A stretch of DNA of 56,863 nt from an uncultured Flavobacteriales bacterium. GTDB lineage: Bacteria; Bacteroidota; Bacteroidia; Flavobacteriales_E; Vicingaceae. The stretch covers positions 1 to 56,863 of the forward strand of contig CALCHN010000075.1 in assembly GCA_937901255.1 (NCBI GenBank), in the 5' to 3' direction. The notes under the pieces were generated by a model, which saw only the letters and a list, made by a program, of their open reading frames with translations, had not been told where the DNA came from and made no database searches. Made by a program: the position numbers and the translations under genes. Positions 26,201 through 34,815 of this stretch are shown piece by piece. The stretch's first letter is position 1; the number at the start of each line of letters is the position of its first letter.

Positions 26201-29200
26201 TTACCGTAGAAGTGTAGCTAAAATTTCTGCTGTGCTTAACAAAAGTGAAATGTACATGGAAATTTCCTCTGTATTTTTCCAAAATAGGAATGACAATTTT
26301 TTTCTGTTCTTTATTCAGTTTTAATCGTTCTTTAGCAACAATTTGTCCTTTGTGTTCTATTTCGTAAAGTACGCTAATGTCTTTAGCTGCTGTCGCTATT
26401 AGAAATTCGGCTTTTTCACCCGGTTCACCATTAATTTTTAGCGGAGTAAACCAAGCAATATCATTGGTAGAAGGATGTTTTTCGTTTTCTCCAAAAACAT
26501 TGAAATACTTAATTTCTTTTATTTCCTGACCAAATTTATCTTTGGTAACAGCTTCCATTACATACCAACCGGAACTCCATTCTGGCAACTTAAACAAACG
26601 AAGTGATTTTTTGTTGGCAGTATTAAAATCATGGTCGTAAACTTTGATATTTTTCTCCCACTTGTACACATTGTTTTCCTCCTCAAATTCATCCATTGGA
26701 AAATGTTTTTCAAATTCATTTTTGTTCATTAAGTGAATATCGCCTTTACTCCAATAGCGATTCTTATAAATTTTGGAAGGCATTTTCAACGACCAAATCT
26801 TTACATTTCCTGCCGCAGCTTCAAACTCTCCATTAAGGTTGGTAGTGGTAAATTTAATGGTATCCACACCATTTTTGTTGATTTTTTCGGCAATACCAAT
26901 ATTGATGTTGAGGGCTTTGTAACCTACTCTCGCATAAGTGGTGGAACTATGTGTTTCTCCATTAATATCAGTTACATCAGCATAAATAGTGTAAGCATAA
27001 GTAGGGGAATATTTTTTATTGACCGATTTATCTGCTTTGGCAATAAAATCAATTTTAAACTCACCATTATCATCGGTGGTGGTGGTGCCGTTGGTTATTT
27101 CCATTTCGGCAGATTGAGGCCAATATCCCCAACGGTAGTAACACCAATAAGGGAAAGAAGCATTTCTTACCACTCGGTAACTTACCGTTGCTTCATCTAA
27201 CGCAGCACCCGAATAAGTTTTGGCGTTTCCAACGACATTAACATTTTCTTCTAATTTGTAAGTGCCTTTTATGGGTTCAAATTTTACTTCAAATTTCGGA
27301 CGTTTATATTCTTCTACCGAAATGTATTTTGAACCGTGCGTATCTGAAATATACATTTGTCCGTTTAGTCCATTGTTGGGAGCTACAAAAGAACCACTAA
27401 ACGTTCCGTATTCATTGGTAGTTAATTTTAAATCCGATACTTTTTGATTATTCACATCATAAAAAGTAACCGTTGACTTAAAATTAGTTTTGATTTTATT
27501 GTTGTTATCAGGATCAGTTTCCAGTACAATTCCTTTAAAATAAACTGTTTGCCCCGGACGGTAAATGGCTCTATCCGTAAAAAATATGGTGCTTGTTCGG
27601 GTTTCTTTATCCTCATAATAATTGTATTGATAATAACTGTCTTCGGTGTTTAATCGGTCGTCTCCTTTAGAAAAATCAACATAAAAATTACGATAATCTT
27701 TGCTGCCTTCTACTTTAAAATAGCCATTGACATCGGTAGTTTTAGTGCCTAAAGTTTTCCATTCGTAATTACGGAACGTGTAGTTGTATTTTTGGTAGTA
27801 CAATTTTGCTGAAACACCTTGCAAGGGTTTTCCTGTGTTTCTATCCATCACAAAAAACTCCATCGATTCGTTAGTATTTCTTCTGGTAAGGTAACTGATA
27901 TTGCTTACCCAAAATGGCGAAATAGCAACTGCTTCTTTATCGAAATGGAAAGCATTGGTGGTGGCTGTTAGCAATACATAAAAACCTTTTTCTAAGGCAT
28001 CAATTTTAAATTCTCCCGAATGTTCTCTTAAATCGCCATCATTAGGAAGTGTAGTATTCCATTCTTTAATCAATTTGGAAGCAAGTATTTTTTCTAATCT
28101 TTTATTGCTATCATTATTTTCGTTCCATTTCTTAAAATCATCATAATCTACTTTTACTAATTTATGAAAAACCGTATCTAAGTTTTTGTAAGAAATCAAT
28201 GCTTTTAAAGGCTGATTAGGAATGTTAGCCGTTTCAGTTTTTACGTTTAGGGATTTTTTGTTTAATTCATTTTCTAACTGCTTGCATAAATCTGCTCCAT
28301 AAGTATCAGGATATTTTTTAATGGCATTTTTGCACATGTTCATGGCAGTTTGTAAATCCCATTTGTATTTTTCGGGTTCATTTGGGTTAAAAGCATTTCC
28401 ACGAGCTTGATACACTTTTGCCATTTCATAAACTACTTCAGCTGTAGAAGTATCTTCAGGAAAACGTAAATATAGTTTTGCTAGTGCTTCATAATAAAGT
28501 GTGTCGGCATTATCGAACGCAGCATTGTTTTTTACAAATTTTAGTCGTTTTAGTTCAATATCAATTAACGCTGTTGGATTCGTATCATTAATATGAATAT
28601 TGGTCAAATTTTGCAAGGTTTGTAAGGCATAATATTTTAATGAAAGGGAGTCTTTTGATTGAATGTTTAGTTTAGAAAAAGTAGTAAAAGGTAGGATGTA
28701 GGAAGAATCATCCAACGCAAATTCATATACTGGTTTGGTAATGCTGGGTTCTTCGTTCATAAAGAAATCGATGGCTCGGTGGGCTAAAAAATCATACAAG
28801 GTAGGACGGTATTTTCTACCGTTTTTATGGATAATAATTTCATCAAAAGTTTCTACGGGGGTTCTTTTTAAACTATCTATGTTTTTAATGGAAAGTTGAT
28901 AGTGTTTAATGGTTTCGGTGGTAATTTTTTTCAAATCCCAAGTAGCAATATCGTTGTTTTCGAAGTTGGTAGTAGCCGAGCGATTATAAAATTTCCAACG
29001 GTTATTTTGGTAATACATCCAATATAATTCGCCAATAATAGAATGGAGCATTGGTTTTAATGGGTATTCAGCAGTTTTAGCAACGCTATCTAATTCGTTG
29101 AGGGTTTTTACAAAAGCATTTTCTTCTACATAGCTTTGCAGTTTTGCTTTTACAATAAGGGTTTTTACAATTTGTTCGTGATTATTTTCAGCAGCAGCTT

Positions 29201-29432
29201 TTTTGGCAATGCTTATTACTTCATCAAGTGCAGACTTGGTTAAGCCGTTTTGTTCTAAGGAATCTACTTTTTTCCATTCGGCTTTATACACATCACCTTT
29301 GGCATACACCAATACGGGCTGACGCGTATTGTTATCTTCAGACACACTATTTGGTGAAGAACATTGAATTAAAAAAGTGCTTATAAATGCTACCAATAAA
29401 ATGTAGCTAAATTTGAACGTTAATTTTTGCAT
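23199..29432 (-). CDS. Alpha-2-macroglobulin family lipoprotein
   Basis: 2077 residues. A lipoprotein signal (lipid Cys24, FLIQC) anchors it. An N-terminal helical region precedes macroglobulin MG domains with an MG2 segment (FTDRAIYRPGQTVYFKGIV), a low-complexity region near 1235-1300, and an A2M domain (ALTKWKFMGLAHTKD). The thioester domain follows, with C1526-x-E-Q1529 (CAEQ) retaining the Cys and Gln. These proteins trap attacking proteases. An in-frame GC-rich repeat at 24942-24995 adds about 15 residues (NSSPSGRSGGASTL) some 30-45 residues before the thioester. No penicillin-binding partner gene is adjacent. Confidence 0.92.
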   Translation of the reverse strand: MQKLTFKFSYILLVAFISTFLIQCSSPNSVSEDNNTRQPVLVYAKGDVYKAEWKKVDSLEQNGLTKSALDEVISIAKKAAAENNHEQIVKTLIVKAKLQSYVEENAFVKTLNELDSVAKTAEYPLKPMLHSIIGELYWMYYQNNRWKFYNRSATTNFENNDIATWDLKKITTETIKHYQLSIKNIDSLKRTPVETFDEIIIHKNGRKYRPTLYDFLAHRAIDFFMNEEPSITKPVYEFALDDSSYILPFTTFSKLNIQSKDSLSLKYYALQTLQNLTNIHINDTNPTALIDIELKRLKFVKNNAAFDNADTLYYEALAKLYLRFPEDTSTAEVVYEMAKVYQARGNAFNPNEPEKYKWDLQTAMNMCKNAIKKYPDTYGADLCKQLENELNKKSLNVKTETANIPNQPLKALISYKNLDTVFHKLVKVDYDDFKKWNENNDSNKRLEKILASKLIKEWNTTLPNDGDLREHSGEFKIDALEKGFYVLLTATTNAFHFDKEAVAISPFWVSNISYLTRRNTNESMEFFVMDRNTGKPLQGVSAKLYYQKYNYTFRNYEWKTLGTKTTDVNGYFKVEGSKDYRNFYVDFSKGDDRLNTEDSYYQYNYYEDKETRTSTIFFTDRAIYRPGQTVYFKGIVLETDPDNNNKIKTNFKSTVTFYDVNNQKVSDLKLTTNEYGTFSGSFVAPNNGLNGQMYISDTHGSKYISVEEYKRPKFEVKFEPIKGTYKLEENVNVVGNAKTYSGAALDEATVSYRVVRNASFPYWCYYRWGYWPQSAEMEITNGTTTTDDNGEFKIDFIAKADKSVNKKYSPTYAYTIYADVTDINGETHSSTTYARVGYKALNINIGIAEKINKNGVDTIKFTTTNLNGEFEAAAGNVKIWSLKMPSKIYKNRYWSKGDIHLMNKNEFEKHFPMDEFEEENNVYKWEKNIKVYDHDFNTANKKSLRLFKLPEWSSGWYVMEAVTKDKFGQEIKEIKYFNVFGENEKHPSTNDIAWFTPLKINGEPGEKAEFLIATAAKDISVLYEIEHKGQIVAKERLKLNKEQKKIVIPILEKYRGNFHVHFTFVKHSRNFSYTSTVTVPHTNKQLDIEFETFRNKLLPGQEEEWKLKIKGKKGEKVAAEMVAALYDASLDAFRPNYWGLNVHHYDYSQRYWQNNNGFSDKNAQLLAKDWNPYLYNQKAIYYDQLNWFGFNYYRYNYGYYSKSMPGLSVTGSAIEQEEVMLDAVTISENSPKGKVTSKKERAESPNRSSKDDEDKNMDATSVSQTLAGGEKLAEQQDNSGGLDEVKARSNFNETAFFFPHLETNEKGEIIIKFTIPEALTKWKFMGLAHTKDLKTGMIYEETVTQKDLMVYPNAPRFFRENDKMTFSTKITNLSEKDLTGEAKIYFYDALTMKPISDKLLTSKETNTFSVKKGKSTSVSWEINIPEGYGAITYKVIAKSGNFTDGEEMAIPVLTNRMLVTESLPLPVRGKGTTNFRFEKLINSSPSGRSGGASTLKNHRLTLEFTSNPAWYAIQALPYLMEYPYECAEQTFSRFYANSIATHIANSNPKIKNVFESWKNSTPEAFLSNLEKNQELKALLLEETPWVLNAQNEGERKKRVGLLFDLNRMSNELGRAEMKLQQLQVSNGGWTWFKGMPESRYITQHIVTGMGHLDHLGVKNIREDYKTWNMIQKAVLYLDNRVREDYEWLKKHNVDMAKDHLNYEIIQYLYARSYFLSDVEISSRNKEAYNYYLKQANDFWLTKSRYMQGMIALALHRNGQPKTGIHTEQKIIASLKDNAIQHDELGMYWKDNISGYYWYQAPIETQALLIEAFDEVTNDAQSVEAMKIWLLKQKQTQDWRTTKATTEACYALLLRGTDLLASDELVEIKVGNTVIDPKKMDDVKVEAGTGYFKTSWSKTEIKPEMGNITVTKKDEGVAWGAMYWQYFEQLDKITTHETPLKLTKKLFVQRNTDAGPVIELIKEATTLKPGDKIKVRIELRVDRNMEYVHMKDMRAAGFEPINVFSGYRYQDGLGYYESTKDAATNFFFDYLPKGTYVFEYPLRVNMSGDFSNGITSIQCMYAPEFTSHSEGIRVVVAP
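24942..24995. repeat. GC-rich repeat element, copy C, in frame inside the macroglobulin gene
   Basis: CCTCCCCGAAGGGGAGG forms a hairpin, with GAAGCCCCTCCCGACC next to it. It has the same family layout as the intergenic copies at 8657, 23183 and 35877. It is a multiple of three without stop codons in the gene's frame and encodes about residues 1480-1497. Confidence 0.75.
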
Positions 29433-29532
29433 AAGTTTTAGGTTTTACGGGATAGATGCAATGAATTATAAAATTGCATAAAAATTAGGAAAGAAAGTAT
29501 GATTTTAAACTAAAACTTATGTCCTCAGGGAT

Positions 29533-31122
29533 TTAAAAATCACTATACCTATTGGTAATGGCGGTTTTTAAACCCACAAAAAACATATTGGAAGAAAGGT
29601 CTGCAAAATTATTGGTGAACGTTCTGTTAGTAACTCCTGCTTGCAAAATCATGTTCGATTTTGGATTTAACACGTAAGAGATTTTTACGGTATTGTTCAC
29701 TATGTTGGTTTTTAATCCGTTGAGGGTGTAATACCCGTAATTATCTTCTCTATTATTGTAAGGTTGGTAAACATCCTGACCTACCGAAAACGAATTAGTA
29801 TCTAACCCTACTTTTGCTAAAGTACTATGCAATTCAAAAATCCAACGTTTTTTGGCATAAAAAGCTGAGGCAGTTATTTCTTTAAAATTTGCTCCTAGTG
29901 GATGAGCTAACGGAGCATTAAAATGTGCATAGTTTTGAAGCGTGCTTACATTGGTACTTCTATAAAAATAACTGTAAGTAAAAGGTCTTACTTCGTTGTA
30001 TTCTAACTGCAAACGCAATCTTTTAATGTTGAGAGGTTCTATAAATTTTAATCCTGCTTGAACTCCATATTTATTTGCCCACCAACCGTTTCCAGCTTTT
30101 AATTCTTCCAACAAAAATTCATCAAATAATAATTGTCCGTAAAAGATGTATTTTTTTAAGATACGCATTTTTATACTTCCACCCATTAGTGCGTTATCAG
30201 ATGAACCCAACGCATATTCTGTAGAACGTAAAAAGATAATAGGATTTAAGTAAGACAAATCATAACCCCTATAAAATCCTTTTTCTTGCGATTGAAAAAC
30301 AATACTTTCAAAAAAGCCTAAATTCAACCATTTGGTAACATTCATGCTCAAATAGTGCGTAGTAGCAAACTTTTGCATGTAATTACTGTAAATTCCATCA
30401 GTCATACGAATATCCTGATGATTGGAATACAATGCCATGTACTTAATTTTCCAAATGTTAGCGGTAAGTTTTAAATAAGGATAACTGTTAGCAAAATCGG
30501 ATAAAAGTAGCGAACGATAGCCGTCTCCTATAAAATGTTTACCGTAACCTGCCTGAATAGCAAATACTTCATCGGGGGTAAAAGTAATATTCCCTTGAGA
30601 AAATATAGATGCATCATTGTTAGAATAACCGTAACCCGGACTAATATTTTTGGTTTGAACCATGGCATCAATATGGCTTGGATAGGTAGAATAATCATAT
30701 AAAAAATCGAATTGGGCACTCCATTTATCTCCTAAAGCAGATTGTAGTTGAATGCCCGCACTGGTTTCCAATAAATTTTCATTGTAATTATCAGCTTTTT
30801 CTAAGGTGGTAATGGCATTTACTATGGGGTTTACGGCAAGAGAAAAATTTCCTTTTTTCTCGATTAAATGTTGGTTCAATAATTTGTTTACAAAGCCTTT
30901 TGAAGTGGTTAATTGCAATTGAGAAATGGTAGTATCGTAAGAAATTATTCTATTAACTTCATTTTTATTGTAAGGTTTTATAGCTGTATGAAAATTAGCA
31001 GCGGTGTCTAAATTATTCAAATATAGGTATTCAAAAGTACGCTCATTATTGATGTTAAAGTTTTGTGCAACAAGCGAACCACCAACCAATAACCCAATCA
31101 ATATGTATAAAAAACGATTCAC
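29533..31122 (-). CDS. Wzi/RemB-like outer-membrane beta-barrel protein, paralog 1
   Basis: 529 residues with a signal peptide (to about VAQ, residue 20). Repeated amphipathic strands and the motif GYGKHFIGDGYRSLLLSD match its neighbour at 32165 (NDKQFVGDGYRSILLSD). The pattern resembles the capsule-assembly Wzi family and gliding protein RemB. It overlaps the WecA-like gene by 4 nt (31119-31122), so translation is coupled. A surface-polysaccharide attachment or export role fits the neighbour; a motility role is the alternative. Confidence 0.65.
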   Translation of the reverse strand: MNRFLYILIGLLVGGSLVAQNFNINNERTFEYLYLNNLDTAANFHTAIKPYNKNEVNRIISYDTTISQLQLTTSKGFVNKLLNQHLIEKKGNFSLAVNPIVNAITTLEKADNYNENLLETSAGIQLQSALGDKWSAQFDFLYDYSTYPSHIDAMVQTKNISPGYGYSNNDASIFSQGNITFTPDEVFAIQAGYGKHFIGDGYRSLLLSDFANSYPYLKLTANIWKIKYMALYSNHQDIRMTDGIYSNYMQKFATTHYLSMNVTKWLNLGFFESIVFQSQEKGFYRGYDLSYLNPIIFLRSTEYALGSSDNALMGGSIKMRILKKYIFYGQLLFDEFLLEELKAGNGWWANKYGVQAGLKFIEPLNIKRLRLQLEYNEVRPFTYSYFYRSTNVSTLQNYAHFNAPLAHPLGANFKEITASAFYAKKRWIFELHSTLAKVGLDTNSFSVGQDVYQPYNNREDNYGYYTLNGLKTNIVNNTVKISYVLNPKSNMILQAGVTNRTFTNNFADLSSNMFFVGLKTAITNRYSDF

Positions 31123-32162
31123 TTTTTACGTTTCAGTTTAAATAAGAAAGGAATTTGAGTAGATAGGATTACTGCAGCGGTAAGTACTATAAAAGCGTAA
31201 CTTGGGTTAAATTGTTGAGCAAAAACAGCTCCTCCTACCACTAATAAACTAAACAAATAAATAACAATTACGGTTTGCTTGTGCGACAATCCTAAGTCTA
31301 ATAATCGGTGGTGAATATGATTTCTGTCGGCACGAAACGGAGAAACCCCACTTAAAATCCTGATGGTAAACACTCTGATGGTATCTACTAAAGGATATAC
31401 CAAAATAGACATGGCTAAAATGGGTTTAGAAATATTTTGTATCACATCGGGTAAATCGGTGGCTTTGTATTCCACCATTTCTATTGCTAGTACTGCCATT
31501 AAAAACCCAATAGTTAGCGAGCCCGAATCGCCCATAAAAATTTTTGCAGGATTAAAGTTAAACCTTAAAAAACCTAACAAACTACCTGCAATGGCAAATG
31601 ATAAAATAGCATAAATCCAATCATTGGCAAAATAAAACCAAGCACCGAAAAAAGAAGCTGAAATTAATCCTACTCCCGCAGCTAAGCCATCAACACCATC
31701 AATTAAATTAAAAGCATTTATGATAACAATATAAGTGAACACCGAAAGCATAATTCCGGCATATTCGGGTATTTCTCTTACGCCAAATAAACCGTGCAGA
31801 CTAGTAAGTTTTACGTTTGCCATAAACACCATAATAAAAGCACAAAATAAATGTGCAGCTAATTTTTTGGCAGGAGCCGTACCAATAATATCGTCTTTCA
31901 TGCCCACAAAAAACATGATAAGCATTGCCGGAACAAGGTACTTTATTACCCCAATTTTATCGATGGGAAGCCATAGTAAAAAAGAGAATAAAATACCCGC
32001 AAAAATCATCATCCCACCCATAGAAGGTGTTTTTTCGCTATGAATTTTTCTGCTTTCTGTTGGGTCATCAAACAAATGCTTCATTTTAGCAATAGTAATG
32101 AAGGATGGAGTTGCTAACAACACAATCAAAAAAGACGTAATTATCGGTAAAATGATTTCCAT
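31119..32162 (-). CDS. MraY/WecA-family glycosyl-1-phosphate transferase
   Basis: 347 residues with about ten membrane helices. Transfers a sugar-1-phosphate, usually GlcNAc-1-P, to undecaprenyl phosphate to begin a surface glycan. Motifs are D90-D91 in GMKDDIIG, NAFNLIDGVDGLAAG, FMGDSGSLTIGF and the HIHHRLLDLG loop near residue 290, which marks the WecA/TagO branch rather than MraY proper. It sits between two Wzi/RemB-like barrels with a 4-nt overlap on one side and 2 nt on the other, forming one operon. Confidence 0.9.
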   Translation of the reverse strand: MEIILPIITSFLIVLLATPSFITIAKMKHLFDDPTESRKIHSEKTPSMGGMMIFAGILFSFLLWLPIDKIGVIKYLVPAMLIMFFVGMKDDIIGTAPAKKLAAHLFCAFIMVFMANVKLTSLHGLFGVREIPEYAGIMLSVFTYIVIINAFNLIDGVDGLAAGVGLISASFFGAWFYFANDWIYAILSFAIAGSLLGFLRFNFNPAKIFMGDSGSLTIGFLMAVLAIEMVEYKATDLPDVIQNISKPILAMSILVYPLVDTIRVFTIRILSGVSPFRADRNHIHHRLLDLGLSHKQTVIVIYLFSLLVVGGAVFAQQFNPSYAFIVLTAAVILSTQIPFLFKLKRKK

Positions 32163-32164
32163 AA

Positions 32165-33739
32165 TTAAATATCGCTGTATAAGTTTCTTAATGAAGTTCT
32201 TAATGCAAAATAAATGTAATTTGTTTTATGTTCTCCAAAATCAGTAGTTAAAGTTCTTTGAGATAGTCCAACCATCAACGCCATATTGTTCTTAGGGTTA
32301 ATTAAAAATCCGGCATGTGCCTGAATGTTTATTAAGTCTGCTGTGGCAGGAACGATTGAAATGGTGTTTTCGTTGCTTGCAAAAATATTACTTCCTTGAG
32401 CGTTTAGTTTGGCAACATTAACTTTTATTTGGGTAAATAATCGTTTGTACTTGTAATTCATTATCCCAACTATCTCGTCAAAGTTAGCTCCATAAGGATG
32501 AGCCAATGGTTCATTAAAATGGGAATAATTTTGTAGTGGAATAGCATTGCTATAAGTGTAAGGCTCAACATGGTTGAATTCTGCTTGTAAAGTTAACCCT
32601 GTAATTCCAAAAAACTTTATCCCCGCCTGATAGCCTGTTTTGGTGTGGTTTTTATTGCCATCATACAAGAGCTGACCATAAAGAATGGTGTTGATGGGCA
32701 ACTTAATTTTTGCGTTAAGCCCTAATTGAGAATTGTTTTTACCATCAAAACCTGTAACCAAGGTGTTGGCAAATAAAACTGGATTTAACTGCATAAAATT
32801 GTAAGGTTTTGTACCGCTACTGTCTTCTGTTTGCCAGATTGTGGACTCAAAAACTCCTAAATGAAGCCATTTGGTAGCTATCCAGCTTAAATAATGAACC
32901 GACATACTTTTACGCATAAATAATTCCTCAGGAGTTGAACCTTGTTCTCTTCTGTCGAGGCTCGATAATCCGGTGTTAGTTTTGGTATATTGAAATTGAT
33001 TTTTCTTACCAAACCAAGCGGTAGCTTTGTAATAGGGATAATGATAAGCATAATCGGAAAGTAAAATAGAGCGGTATCCATCGCCAACAAATTGCTTATC
33101 GTTACCTAATTGAAAGTTAAATCGCTGGCTAGGAGAGTAGGAAATGTAAGAGGTAGCCGAATTATAATCAAACCCATTAATTTTAAAACGCTTTACTCTT
33201 CCTTGTCCGGGAACAACATTGGTTGAGCGTACATAAGCTGCCATGTAATCTGGAAAAACCGCTTGATTTTCATACAAAGCAGTTTGGAAAGAAAATTTTT
33301 CACCAATATGTCCTTTAGCGATGATTCCTCTTGTATTTACATAAAGTGTTTGTTCTTGATTGGCAGCTTCACTATCTTGTCCCAATTCCAAATTTAGCAA
33401 AGGATCTAAGGTAAGGTAAAATTTTCCGGTGTCAACTCGCACAAAATTTTCGTGAAACAATTTTCTGGAAAACCAAGATTTATCTTTAAGATAAGTCTTG
33501 TTTACATTGATGAGGTAGTCATTTTGCTCTCTATTATTAAGCAAATAAAAACTGTCAGTTGCTACTTTCGATTGCAGAATAGGTTGAAAAGAGGTGTGTA
33601 TATTATTATCTAATGCATTAAATTCTTTTTGGTTTACCAAATTAAATTCTCGGTTAAGTGGCAAATTCAATTGCTGAGCTTGAGCCGACAAAGCTCCAAT
33701 TAAAAAAAGTAAGAAGATGATGCTGTAATGCTTGCTCAT
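32165..33739 (-). CDS. Wzi/RemB-like outer-membrane beta-barrel protein, paralog 2
   Basis: 524 residues with a signal peptide ending near AQAQ. It shares length, fold pattern and several blocks with the gene at 29533: NDKQFVGDGYRSILLSDYAYHYPYYK, NYSHFNEPLAHPYGANF (the other has NYAHFNAPLAHPLGANF) and NPKNNMALMVGLSQRT. The two arose by duplication and remain in one operon with the glycosyltransferase. It is the first gene of the operon. Confidence 0.65.
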   Translation of the reverse strand: MSKHYSIIFLLFLIGALSAQAQQLNLPLNREFNLVNQKEFNALDNNIHTSFQPILQSKVATDSFYLLNNREQNDYLINVNKTYLKDKSWFSRKLFHENFVRVDTGKFYLTLDPLLNLELGQDSEAANQEQTLYVNTRGIIAKGHIGEKFSFQTALYENQAVFPDYMAAYVRSTNVVPGQGRVKRFKINGFDYNSATSYISYSPSQRFNFQLGNDKQFVGDGYRSILLSDYAYHYPYYKATAWFGKKNQFQYTKTNTGLSSLDRREQGSTPEELFMRKSMSVHYLSWIATKWLHLGVFESTIWQTEDSSGTKPYNFMQLNPVLFANTLVTGFDGKNNSQLGLNAKIKLPINTILYGQLLYDGNKNHTKTGYQAGIKFFGITGLTLQAEFNHVEPYTYSNAIPLQNYSHFNEPLAHPYGANFDEIVGIMNYKYKRLFTQIKVNVAKLNAQGSNIFASNENTISIVPATADLINIQAHAGFLINPKNNMALMVGLSQRTLTTDFGEHKTNYIYFALRTSLRNLYSDI

Positions 33740-33868
33740 TAGTTTTTGTACTCAAAATAACCTTAAAATCAGGCTCCAAAGCTAATCATCTTTTTTAAGA
33801 AAATTAGTCTTTGTAAGAAAACTCGCAAAAACTAGAAAATAGCTGAATTTTTCTAACACTAATTAGAA

Positions 33869-34165
33869 TCAACTATGTTGATTAATTAATTGCACTAACT
33901 GATTTGCATCTACTACTCCTGATTGTCGCCAAAGCTGTTTACCGTTTTTAAACAAAATAAGTGTGGGAACGCCTCTAACCTGATAAGTGGCAGCAGCCTG
34001 TTGGTTTTTATCGACATCAATTTTTAACACACGGGCTTTGCCTTGTACTTGTTTAGCCACCTCGTCCAAAATTGGCGACATGGCTTTGCACGGACCACAC
34101 CAAGTAGCAAAGAAATCTACTAAAACAGGTTGGTCGGAATTGATTATTTCATTAAAAGTGGCCAT
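33869..34165 (-). CDS. trxA: Thioredoxin
   Basis: 98 residues, cytoplasmic, with the active site W22-C23-G24-P25-C26 and the cis-Pro loop VRGVPTLILFKNG. Reduces disulfides in proteins. It lacks a signal peptide, although it follows two genes for periplasmic cytochromes with gaps of 5-6 nt, so it probably shares their transcript. It may support peroxide defence by feeding reductant to peroxiredoxins. Confidence 0.95.
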   Translation of the reverse strand: MATFNEIINSDQPVLVDFFATWCGPCKAMSPILDEVAKQVQGKARVLKIDVDKNQQAAATYQVRGVPTLILFKNGKQLWRQSGVVDANQLVQLINQHS

Positions 34166-34171
34166 GATATG

Positions 34172-34810
34172 TTATTTAAAAGTGATGCTCCAAATCCCTC
34201 TAAAGTCATCTACTTCAAAATCTACTGCTTTATCATTAGGGTAAAGTGCTAAAATAGATTTGTAATCGGCTTCAGCAACTTGCTTCCCTACTGTTCCGTG
34301 GCAAGTAACACAAAGTGGTTGTAAATGTATGGGAGCGTAAAAGCTTACTGTATTATCGGTATTTCGTTTTACTTCAGGAAATAAATCTTCGGTAGTTTTT
34401 GAAGCATTTAAGTAGTAATCAATCATTTCTTGCTCCGAAGCATTGGGTTTATTTTTTTCATTACGCAGCTTGTGGCTGGTTCTTTTAATGTTAACATCAT
34501 AATGTTTTGAAAGAGAATCAACAATAACACTCTCTTGCACATTACAGAATTTAACAGCATTAGTAACTCCACCTTCACTCATGGCTTTTTTTAGGTTTCC
34601 ACTTAATGCTTTAAAAGTTTGTTGAGCAATTTCCTGACCTTTTATGGTGTAAGCCTGACTTTCATCTATGGTAAGTTCTTCAACGCCTTCGGCAATTTGT
34701 TTAGGTTGTTCTTCTGTTGTAGTTTCTACCTCTTTTTCAGTAGTTTTTTCATCACTACAAGCAAAAAGTGCAGTAGCTAATACAAGAGTAATAAAGCTAA
34801 TTTTATACAT
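34172..34810 (-). CDS. DUF3365 cytochrome lipoprotein
   Basis: 212 residues. Lipoprotein signal with Cys18 (ALFACSD). The DUF3365 domain (about 65-212) includes a CxxCH heme site, CVTCHG, near residues 171-175, plus the FCN near residue 108 seen in its relative at 16994. It is 6 nt from trxA and 5 nt from the peroxidase gene, so it probably passes electrons to the di-heme peroxidase in the periplasm. That pairing is inference from the operon. Confidence 0.82.
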   Translation of the reverse strand: MYKISFITLVLATALFACSDEKTTEKEVETTTEEQPKQIAEGVEELTIDESQAYTIKGQEIAQQTFKALSGNLKKAMSEGGVTNAVKFCNVQESVIVDSLSKHYDVNIKRTSHKLRNEKNKPNASEQEMIDYYLNASKTTEDLFPEVKRNTDNTVSFYAPIHLQPLCVTCHGTVGKQVAEADYKSILALYPNDKAVDFEVDDFRGIWSITFK

Positions 34811-34815
34811 TGTAC

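Noticed and set aside
23199..29432. Loss of the thioester in the macroglobulin
   Set aside because: CAEQ retains the Cys and Gln of the CxEQ motif, so the site appears intact.
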